From assembly GCA_021792045.1 (NCBI GenBank), contig JAJYVJ010000051.1, positions 1 through 10,977 on the forward strand: 10,977 nucleotides of DNA, given 5' to 3'. This stretch comes from Thermoplasmata archaeon (lineage in GTDB: Archaea; Thermoplasmatota; Thermoplasmata; Thermoplasmatales; Thermoplasmataceae). This document shows positions 6,269 through 10,977 of this stretch, piece after piece. Position 1 is the stretch's first letter. Each line of letters starts with the position of its first letter. A model generated the notes under the pieces. The model was not told the DNA's origin, did no database searches, and saw only the letters and a program-made list of their open reading frames with translations. The translations under genes and the position numbers were made by a program.

Positions 6269-7129
6269 TGGCGCTACAAAATTAGAGATTTTTGTAAAAA
6301 CCTTGTCAAGTTTGCCAGTAAAAGAATGATCAGATTTCTTTATTATATAAACATCAGCATTAATCTGTGATTTTATTTTGGTTTTATAGTAGCCCGTAGA
6401 TTCAACCAAAAACTCATCATTTTCAGCGATGGCAAAAAGTGTAGGGAGTTTAATACTTTTTACATAACACATATTTTTTAGATTATAATTAAGCGTCATA
6501 ACCAAGCGGCTTTTGGGATCCAATAACTCATCCAATGTTACAACATTGAATATACCTACACCTTTTTCATAGACCAGCTTATCACCCTGACCTTGTTTTA
6601 CAAGTTTTTTATAATATCTATGCATTTTTGCGAATTTGTTTTCACCGAATTTATTTTTTAAATAATTATGCGTATCAATTGGGGAAAGCAACACGAGCAT
6701 TTTTATGTGATTTTGCTTGAACTTTGATATATAATAGATAGATTTCTGGCATCCATAGCTGTGACCTATTAAAACTATTTTTGTGTAGCCTAACTGTCTG
6801 ACAAAATCAACAGCACCCTTTATATCAAGTGCCGAATCTTCAAATTTCTCAAACGCCCGCCCAACCAGCACAGTACCTTTTTTACTATAATAGCGTCGAA
6901 TAATTCCAGCACCGCGTGTATTTATGGCAAAGAAACTCATACCCTTTTTAGTGAGTGCGTTCGCTGCCAAAAAACGTTCGTACCACGCAAAATCCCCGCC
7001 GGCTCCATGTATAAATATGGCAATTGCATCCGTTTGCTTTTTTGGTTCTGTCAAAAATCCCTGGAGAAGTAAACCGTCTTTGGTATAAAACCAAGCTAGT
7101 TTGCCTTCACTTATCATTCGATTTTCCAT
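6257..7129 (-). CDS. Alpha/beta hydrolase, esterase-like
   Basis: 290 aa with the alpha/beta-hydrolase fold. The oxyanion-hole segment is FIHGAGG (39-45), the nucleophile elbow GHSYG (122-126, Ser124), the acid probably Asp238 in AENDEF (235-240), and the base His268 in KKSDHSF (264-270); all three catalytic residues appear in the right order and spacing. The overall look (TKDGLLLQGFLTEP near the start, HGAGGDF, NTRGAG) resembles the DUF1749/serine-aminopeptidase-like group of small esterases. No signal peptide or membrane segment is evident, so it is presumably cytosolic. Its ATG lies 23 bp before the end of the upstream synthase gene, or 11 bp if the Met at residue 5 is used, suggesting translational coupling. 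The substrate is unknown; in this context an aminoacyl, acyl or phosphodiester-linked cyclitol product is a guess. Confidence 0.85.
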   Translation of the reverse strand: MENRMISEGKLAWFYTKDGLLLQGFLTEPKKQTDAIAIFIHGAGGDFAWYERFLAANALTKKGMSFFAINTRGAGIIRRYYSKKGTVLVGRAFEKFEDSALDIKGAVDFVRQLGYTKIVLIGHSYGCQKSIYYISKFKQNHIKMLVLLSPIDTHNYLKNKFGENKFAKMHRYYKKLVKQGQGDKLVYEKGVGIFNVVTLDELLDPKSRLVMTLNYNLKNMCYVKSIKLPTLFAIAENDEFLVESTGYYKTKIKSQINADVYIIKKSDHSFTGKLDKVFTKISNFVAPILD

Positions 7130-8204
7130 CTATAAAAGCCTCGAGTTTTTCTTGTGCAATATCGTCGCTATATTGAACAGGAGGATGTTTCATGAGATAT
7201 GCAGATGGGCCAATTAACGCACCGCTAATTCGCCTATCCTGAGCCACCTTTGCAAGCCTTATCGCGTCTATCAATATACCTCCTGCATTCGCTTTGTCAT
7301 CAACTTCTAGCTTTACATCTATCTCATACGGGCGTCCTCCCCACATCAGGCCATGCATATACATGTACGCTATTTTTGTATTTCCTAAAAACTCAACGAA
7401 ATCAGAAGGACCTATGTGTATGCTGTTCTGTTTAAGCGGAGAATGGAGTTGGCTCTGCACGCTATCTGTTTTAGATATTTTTTTGCTCGTCAGCCTTTCC
7501 CGCTCCAACATATTCTTAAAATCTGTATTGCCACCTATATTTATTTGATAGGTGTTGATAAGAGTTGTCCCTCTATCTTGGGTTAACTTTGTAAGGATTC
7601 TGTGCACTATTGTTGAACCAATCAAGCCTTTCATGTCATCCCCCACAAGCGGGACTTTGGATTCCTTGAAGCGCTTAGCCCAAGTTTTATTAGATGCAAT
7701 AAAAACAGGTATAGAATTGACAAAAGCGCATTTTGTCTTAAGCGCGATTCCTGCCCAGAATTCAGTCGCGCGTTGGCTACCAACGGGAAGAAGATTTACT
7801 AGAACCGTCGTGCCGCTGTTATTTATTTCAGATATTATCTCATTTTCCAATATGTTGATTGGTCTTTCCTTTACTGGTTTTATTAAATTTTCGACATACT
7901 TTCCTACGGAATCCAATCTAGGACCTTGCTTTACAGATACAGCACTTTTAGGTATCTTAAGCCAGTTCACTAGATTTGGACTTGAATACAATGCAGCATC
8001 CACGCTCTTCCCTACCTTTCCACTGCTTATATCAAATGCACTTGCCAATTTCACCGAACCTACACCATAACTACATATCACCTTGTGCATAAGCCCTTGC
8101 TCTGTAGAAGGATTCGTTTTGTAGTATTCTATCCCTTGGATGAGCCCTGCAGCTACATTACCAAGGCCTATAATTCCTATTCTGACTTCTTTTTTTGTTG
8201 GCAT
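7107..8204 (-). CDS. ino1: Myo-inositol-1-phosphate synthase family protein
   Basis: 365 aa, full length for archaeal and actinobacterial inositol-1-phosphate synthase, an NAD-dependent enzyme that cyclises glucose 6-phosphate to L-myo-inositol 1-phosphate, used for archaetidylinositol and compatible solutes. Seen: Rossmann GLGNVAAG (13-20), SAFDISSGKVG (55-65), NLLPVGSQRATEFW (137-150), FVNSIPVFIAS (161-171), GDDMKGLIGSTIVHR (188-202), NIGGNTDFKNM (222-232), SKKISKT (240-246), GNTKIAYMY (274-282) and SAYLMKHPPVQ (334-344). By my alignment the four catalytic lysines (K241, K245, K277, K339) are kept. Departures from the family: GDDIKSQVGAT becomes GDDMKGLIGST, GDKKIAY becomes GNTKIAY, and VEDSPNSAG becomes VDDKANAGG, so a different sugar phosphate or ring size is possible. 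ATG at 8204 lies about 28 bp from a TATA box. It overlaps the hydrolase gene and is divergent from the second SerRS. Confidence 0.9.
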   Translation of the reverse strand: MPTKKEVRIGIIGLGNVAAGLIQGIEYYKTNPSTEQGLMHKVICSYGVGSVKLASAFDISSGKVGKSVDAALYSSPNLVNWLKIPKSAVSVKQGPRLDSVGKYVENLIKPVKERPINILENEIISEINNSGTTVLVNLLPVGSQRATEFWAGIALKTKCAFVNSIPVFIASNKTWAKRFKESKVPLVGDDMKGLIGSTIVHRILTKLTQDRGTTLINTYQINIGGNTDFKNMLERERLTSKKISKTDSVQSQLHSPLKQNSIHIGPSDFVEFLGNTKIAYMYMHGLMWGGRPYEIDVKLEVDDKANAGGILIDAIRLAKVAQDRRISGALIGPSAYLMKHPPVQYSDDIAQEKLEAFIDGKSNDK

Positions 8205-8287
8205 TGCATAAATATCTTAATAGGCACTTTATTTATAGATTATGTATGATTTATTTATGGTAGTTAGAGTACACTTGTGGGTTTTTA
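8205..8287. promoter_or_regulatory. Divergent promoter between the synthase and second SerRS genes
   Basis: 83 bp separate two divergent start codons. A 9-bp direct repeat TTTATTTAT occurs at 8228-8236 and 8250-8258, 22 bp apart, or about two helical turns. On the minus strand the first copy reads ATAAATAAA and, with the adjoining TA, forms a box A about 28 bp before the ATG at 8204. The second lies about 34 bp before the ATG at 8288. Both mRNAs would have very short leaders. The shared region suggests joint control of the two genes. Confidence 0.55.
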
Positions 8288-9553
8288 ATGTTGAATATGA
8301 GGTACGTCAATTCGCACATTGATGAAATAAAAAGATCGCTTAAGATTAGGCATAACAATTTCCCTATAAATGAGCTTCTAGAGCTCTACAAGACAAGCAT
8401 TGACTTTAAAAAAAAACTAGACACGCTTAACCACGAGAGAAACAAAGGAAGCAAAGAAATTTCCAAAACATTTAAAACAGAAAAAAAAGTTGAGGAATTA
8501 CGGGAAATAAAAGAGCAAATAAAGGTTTTGGAAGAACAATCTAACGAATGCGAAGAAAAGATTAATGTACTCCTATTAAAACTGCCGAATCTATTAGACC
8601 AATCTGTTCCTGAGGGTGCAACGTATGAAGATAGCCCAGAGTTGAAGGTCTCAGGAAAAATAAAAAATGAGAGTTTAGAAAATTTTGAGCGGGTTTTGGA
8701 AAAGGCTAATTTGACAGACACCGCCACGGCTTCGGAGCTAACAGGAAGAAGATTTTATTTTCTGAAAAACGATTTTGTGCTGTTAGAATATGCACTAATA
8801 AAATATGCTCTAGATTTCCTATCTAAAAGAAAATTTTTGTTAATAGAACCACCGCTGTTGCTTCGTGAGAAGTATTATCAAAATGTTGTAGACATTGCAA
8901 AGTATAAAAATATTTTATACAAGGTGATCTCTGCAAAACAAGAAGGGGAAATGGAAGATAGCATTTATCTCATCGCATCGTCTGAACATATAATTGCTTC
9001 TACGCAAGCAGGAAAATTATTGCCGACAAATAGTTTACCAATAAAATATGCAAGTACAAGTATTTGTTTTAGGAACGAACCTCAAACAAAAGGAAAGGAT
9101 TTGCAAGGATTATTCAAAGTGCACCAATTTAATCAGGTAGATCAGTTTGCATTCTGTAAAGAGGATGAATCTAACAAAATATTTGACGAACTTCAAAAAA
9201 ACCAAGAGGAATTTGTACAAACTCTTGATCTGCCATACAAAGTATTTGCGGTTTGCAGTGGAGATCTTAGTATAAAAGCAACAAAAGCTTTGGATCTTAA
9301 AGTGTATGTTCCGAGTGAAAAAACTTATAAAGAATATGGATACTGTGCAAATTTAACAGATTGGCAAAGCAGAAGGTTAGATACAAGATACGATGACGGT
9401 GAAAGAAAATATGTCCATACAGTTACCTGTACAATGGCATCGTTTCCAAGAATACTGATATACCTGCTACAGAATAACATGACAAATGAAGGTTTTATGG
9501 AGATACCAAGCCCACTCATTTCGTATATGGGCAAAAGTAGGATAAAACTCTAA
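8288..9553 (+). CDS. Second, divergent seryl-tRNA synthetase homolog
   Basis: 421 aa, full-length SerRS architecture: start MLNMRYV like the family's MLDMRxIR, a long Lys/Glu-rich coiled-coil tRNA-binding arm (about 30-100), then the class II core. Motif 2 is FRNEPQTKGKDLQG (261-274), followed by HQFNQVDQF (279-287); the TDWQSRRLDTRY block (357-368) is canonical; motif 3 is HTVTCTMASFPRILIYLLQNN (377-397, R388). Changes sit at positions that line the serine pocket: the TxE motif IPTAE reads IASSE (229-233, Thr to Ser231), the Glu of KVE is Asp285, and the Asn of HTLN is Thr380. It retains the tRNA arm, so it is not one of the arm-less amino-acid:carrier-protein ligases derived from SerRS. The gene is clearly A-rich, unlike the first serS. 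Alternatives: a dedicated Ser-tRNA supplier, an inhibitor-resistant copy, or an enzyme with altered amino-acid choice. Confidence 0.88.
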   Translation: MLNMRYVNSHIDEIKRSLKIRHNNFPINELLELYKTSIDFKKKLDTLNHERNKGSKEISKTFKTEKKVEELREIKEQIKVLEEQSNECEEKINVLLLKLPNLLDQSVPEGATYEDSPELKVSGKIKNESLENFERVLEKANLTDTATASELTGRRFYFLKNDFVLLEYALIKYALDFLSKRKFLLIEPPLLLREKYYQNVVDIAKYKNILYKVISAKQEGEMEDSIYLIASSEHIIASTQAGKLLPTNSLPIKYASTSICFRNEPQTKGKDLQGLFKVHQFNQVDQFAFCKEDESNKIFDELQKNQEEFVQTLDLPYKVFAVCSGDLSIKATKALDLKVYVPSEKTYKEYGYCANLTDWQSRRLDTRYDDGERKYVHTVTCTMASFPRILIYLLQNNMTNEGFMEIPSPLISYMGKSRIKL

Positions 9554-9694
9554 GCGTGTTTTTAATATGATTAAGCTTTGAAATCCCTTGCCTTCAGACA
9601 TGCAGATGAAAAAGCCCAAATTTTTATTCTTTTTTATCGGAGTAAATGTTAAGTAGTCGTAAGCCGCCGAAACGTGATAAATATAGATAGCGGG
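9554..9694. other. Intergenic region downstream of the second SerRS
   Basis: No gene is supported. The stretch is A/T-rich. T-runs right after the stop (GTTTTTAAT, near 9558-9566) and around 9617-9636 (ATTTTTATTCTTTTTTAT) could end plus-strand transcription, as archaeal terminators are often simple T-tracts. Confidence 0.4.
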
Positions 9695-9713
9695 AGTTAT
9701 TAAAATAACTTCT

Positions 9714-9733
9714 CTGCGACCTTCAGGTTGCAG
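9714..9733 (-). repeat. Hairpin at the presumed right end of the IS200 relic
   Basis: An 8-bp stem (one G-T wobble) with a four-base TTCA loop, 11 bp downstream of the tnpA remnant's stop. Right-end hairpins of this size are recognised by IS200/IS605 TnpA; here it is a relic. Confidence 0.5.
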
Positions 9734-9744
9734 TATCACTTTGG

Positions 9745-10195
9745 TTAAACAGCAAGATGCAGTTGTCCTGAAATGTCTTTCCTCTTGATTTAGTTCTGCA
9801 GTGTATTTTCATTTCTCTGGCCAATACTGCCATTGCCATTTCCTGCAGCTCAAAAATACCATTTGAATATCGTATCGGTGTCGGGCATTTCTTTGAACAC
9901 TTTATATGATGAGTATCCCTTCAACAACTGCGCTGCCTACGAAATTGACATCGTATTTGGTATGTTGACTTCCATCTAGACATGCACAAAGTCCTTACCG
10001 AACGACATCTCTTTTATCGCCATTCAATGCCTTTCAGCGGCGGCATAAAGCGCATCTGCATTATCCCAACAGTCTTCTGATTCTTGAACATTTTGTACCT
10101 GTGTTTCGTAACCAATATAAGGTGTTGGAAGTTGTACTGATGACCAACGTCACTAGCAGATGGTTCTTTATACTTTGTTTTACTACGCTATTCAT
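9745..10195 (-). pseudogene. tnpA: IS200-type TnpA transposase pseudogene
   Basis: Conceptual translation on the minus strand gives IS200 TnpA in two frames. The first part reads GHQYNFQHLILVTKHRYKMF (about 10145-10086), the family's YHLVFVTKYR region. After a frameshift near 10065-10075 it continues as MAIKEMSFGKDFVHV (10023-9979), AAQLLKGYSSYKVF and GNGSIGQRNENTLQN. About 150 codons in total, normal for a Y1 HUH transposase that moves single-stranded DNA. It is inactive: the HUH motif is DFVHV where DHVHx is expected (first His now Phe, TTT at 9988-9990), and in-frame stops occur in at least four places. One of these, TAA at 9790-9792, falls where the catalytic Tyr of the NYIxxQ-like helix should be. 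The ATG at 10193-10195 is in another frame, so a second shift is needed to link it. Confidence 0.7.
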
Positions 10196-10219
10196 ACGAT
10201 CACGCTTTTGGCAATCACT

Positions 10220-10241
10220 GTGCTGCGCAAATTTGCGGCAC
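10220..10241. repeat. Palindrome at the presumed left end of the IS200 relic
   Basis: CGCAAATTTGCG is a perfect 12-bp palindrome flanked by GTGC and GCAC arms with a two-base bulge, giving a 10-bp imperfect stem upstream of tnpA. Its position fits the left-end hairpin of the element. Confidence 0.45.
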
Positions 10242-10248
10242 GCTTCTA

Positions 10249-10398
10249 TTAACGGAATATCACAAGAAAAGAGGTAGTATTTTTATTATCTTCATATGAA
10301 ATTCGTTCACGACTTAAAAGTCGTGCTACTCTTGCTCTACGAATAGATTCTGAACTTGTACGCCCTTGTGGAACCCAGTTATTTACATCGTCATTCAT
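10249..10398 (-). CDS. Small hypothetical ORF (49 aa), possibly an interrupted gene start
   Basis: ATG at 10396-10398 to TAA at 10249-10251. The product begins MNDDVNNWVPQGRTSSESIR and continues with an Arg-rich helix RRARVARLLSRERISYED before an unstructured tail ending VIFR. I do not recognise a family; the Arg-rich amphipathic segment could contact nucleic acid. The frame ends within a few bases of the presumed left end of the IS200 relic, so it may be the first part of a gene cut off by that insertion. An 8-bp inverted repeat (CACGACTT-AA-AAGTCGTG, 10308-10325) lies inside it, which is unusual for coding sequence and lowers confidence. Confidence 0.25.
   Translation of the reverse strand: MNDDVNNWVPQGRTSSESIRRARVARLLSRERISYEDNKNTTSFLVIFR
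10308..10325. repeat. Perfect inverted repeat CACGACTT-AA-AAGTCGTG
   Basis: Two 8-bp arms around AA, 18 bp overall. It could be a dimer binding site or a cruciform; no function can be assigned from position, as it lies within a doubtful small ORF. Confidence 0.5.
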
Positions 10399-10563
10399 GT
10401 TTATATATTCTTACGTTTATTATCCATCTGCGTTCGCTTTTGTTTGACAATTTTGTTGTCAAATTTTAGATTGCGCTGCAAGCCAATCACTCAGCCTCTG
10501 AAGAGTGTGGGGTTTCCCGCTTGCGTTGTTAAAAAACCTAGAATAAACTAAATAAGTGATTGT
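10399..10563. other. Region upstream of the NAD-kinase-like gene
   Basis: Contains a perfect hairpin TTTGACAA-TTTTG-TTGTCAAA (10443-10463) followed by TTTTA, which could terminate plus-strand transcription or be an element-end relic. The stretch GAAGAGTGTGGGGTTTCCC (10500-10518) resembles right-end sequences I associate with IS605-type elements, but too little is left to assign. A TATA-like AGAATAAAC (10540-10548) lies about 20 bp before the ATG at 10564. No gene is supported. Confidence 0.4.
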
Positions 10564-10977
10564 ATGGTTAAAGAGTTGAAAGCGGATGTTATAGTGGATG
10601 CGTTTTCCGGAGTCACATATGGCGAGGTAAAGAAGATCTTCGATTCGTCTGGCGTCACAATATCGAAAAGCAAGCCTGACTTCGTGATAATGGTAGGAGG
10701 AGATGGAACATACCTAAGGCATGCGCCCCATAATATGGATATACCAATACTCAAGTTGAAGGGAAGGGAACATGGACCACTGGGAAGCAAGGGTGTATTG
10801 TACACGTATAGCTTCGACAGCCTAGCTGCATGTATAAGAAAGATAAAGAGTCATGATTATAAAATAAGAACCGAACCGGTAATAAAATGCGTATACAATA
10901 AAAAAACTTATCTCTCTGCAGGGGATTTTTACATCGAAAGGCACGGGATAAAGCAGGCCCTCAGGTACTCGATAGAC
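10564..10977 (+). CDS. nadK: NAD kinase family protein (N-terminal part, cut by window end)
   Basis: 138 codons run open to the window edge from ATG 10564; an in-frame TAA at 10549-10551 rules out an earlier start. The segment PDFVIMVGGDGTYLRHA (38-54) carries the GGDGT motif (45-49) shared by NAD kinases and diacylglycerol kinases, which phosphorylate NAD to NADP using ATP or polyphosphate. The short helix-strand lead-in before GGDGT fits the compact archaeal NAD kinase rather than a lipid kinase. After it, IPILKLKGREHGPLG (60-74) replaces the usual ILGINxGxLGFL, and the expected ALNExxI strand reads LSAGDFYIERHG (118-129), lacking the canonical Asn-Glu. The second half of the protein is not visible. 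Base composition is less AT-rich than the second SerRS and MAT genes, so this looks like resident chromosomal sequence on the right flank. Confidence 0.75.
   Translation, partial: MVKELKADVIVDAFSGVTYGEVKKIFDSSGVTISKSKPDFVIMVGGDGTYLRHAPHNMDIPILKLKGREHGPLGSKGVLYTYSFDSLAACIRKIKSHDYKIRTEPVIKCVYNKKTYLSAGDFYIERHGIKQALRYSID

Larger units (their letters stand above)
9695..10245 (-). mobile_element. Dead IS200/IS605-family element (tnpA only)
   Basis: A decayed TnpA reading frame on the minus strand is bracketed by hairpins in the positions where IS200-like elements carry their subterminal structures. Downstream: a stem-loop at 9714-9733 (CTGCGACC, loop TTCA, GGTTGCAG, one G-T wobble) and a second at 9695-9710 (AGTTATT-AA-AATAACT). 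Upstream: the 12-bp palindrome CGCAAATTTGCG (10226-10237) extended by GTGC and GCAC (10220-10223, 10238-10241). The family lacks terminal inverted repeats and target duplications, so the outer limits are approximate. Confidence 0.6.

Noticed and set aside
7552..8070. Plus-strand 172-aa ORF
   Set aside because: Antisense to the inositol-phosphate-synthase gene, whose motifs are clear.
9467..9739. Minus-strand 90-aa ORF across the end of the second SerRS
   Set aside because: Overlaps the well-supported SerRS 3' end and the IS200 right-end hairpin; no family features.
9835..9870. Minus-strand frame reading ELQEMAMAVLAREMKIH as a possible transposase C-terminal helix
   Set aside because: The other frame (GNGSIGQRNENTLQN) continues the IS200 TnpA alignment directly, so this one is a shadow.
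10366..10551. Plus-strand 61-aa ORF whose end (QPLKSVGFPACVVKKPRIN) loosely recalls a transposase tail
   Set aside because: Too short and too weak to assign; could be debris of an IS605-type element, but nothing else in the frame supports it.
1..10977. CRISPR array, tRNA or rRNA genes, riboswitch
   Set aside because: No regularly spaced repeats, no cloverleaf-like blocks with T-loop consensus, and no conserved rRNA segments were seen. The tandem 10-mers at 4981-5000 are promoter-sized, not a CRISPR.

Overview
The window reads as chromosomal DNA of an AT-biased archaeon, plausibly from the Thermoplasmata or an ARMAN-type acidophile; this placement is an inference with low confidence. The support is an archaeal-type S-adenosylmethionine synthetase, archaeal-style TATA boxes close to start codons with few Shine-Dalgarno sites, an archaeal insertion sequence carrying a DUF2080-like accessory ORF, and archaeal-type SerRS, AlaRS-like and inositol-phosphate-synthase sequences. 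I found no tRNA or rRNA gene and no CRISPR array.

Layout. 1-750: no clear gene, except a decayed minus-strand remnant (332-703) resembling the C-terminal part of an archaeal pilin-like or secreted surface protein. 748-3422: a minus-strand pair, SerRS (serS) followed 23 bp later by an AlaRS-like protein of 413 aa that has only the catalytic and helical parts of AlaRS. 3493-4908: a complete 1,416-bp insertion sequence with 17-bp perfect terminal inverted repeats, a 9-bp target duplication, a DDE transposase, and a 56-aa divergent ORF of DUF2080 type. It sits in the region between the divergently transcribed serS and the next gene. 5013-6242: a divergent archaeal MAT (plus). 6257-8204: a minus-strand overlapping pair, an inositol-phosphate-synthase homolog and an alpha/beta hydrolase. 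8288-9553: a second, more divergent full-length SerRS homolog (plus), divergent from the synthase. 9695-10245: a dead IS200/IS605-type element. 10564-end: the first 138 codons of a NAD-kinase-family gene.

Reading together. Two SerRS homologs, a truncated and motif-eroded AlaRS homolog, a divergent MAT, an inositol-phosphate-synthase homolog and an esterase-like hydrolase lie within about 9 kb, with operon-like spacing or shared promoters. Mobile-element debris surrounds and interrupts them. One economical hypothesis is an accessory biosynthetic locus: a cyclitol phosphate is made, and amino acids (seryl or alanyl, possibly others) are activated and attached by repurposed aminoacyl-tRNA synthetases. 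The second SerRS could be either a dedicated supplier or an inhibitor-resistant copy. This pathway is inference; the gene families and motif changes are what the sequence shows.
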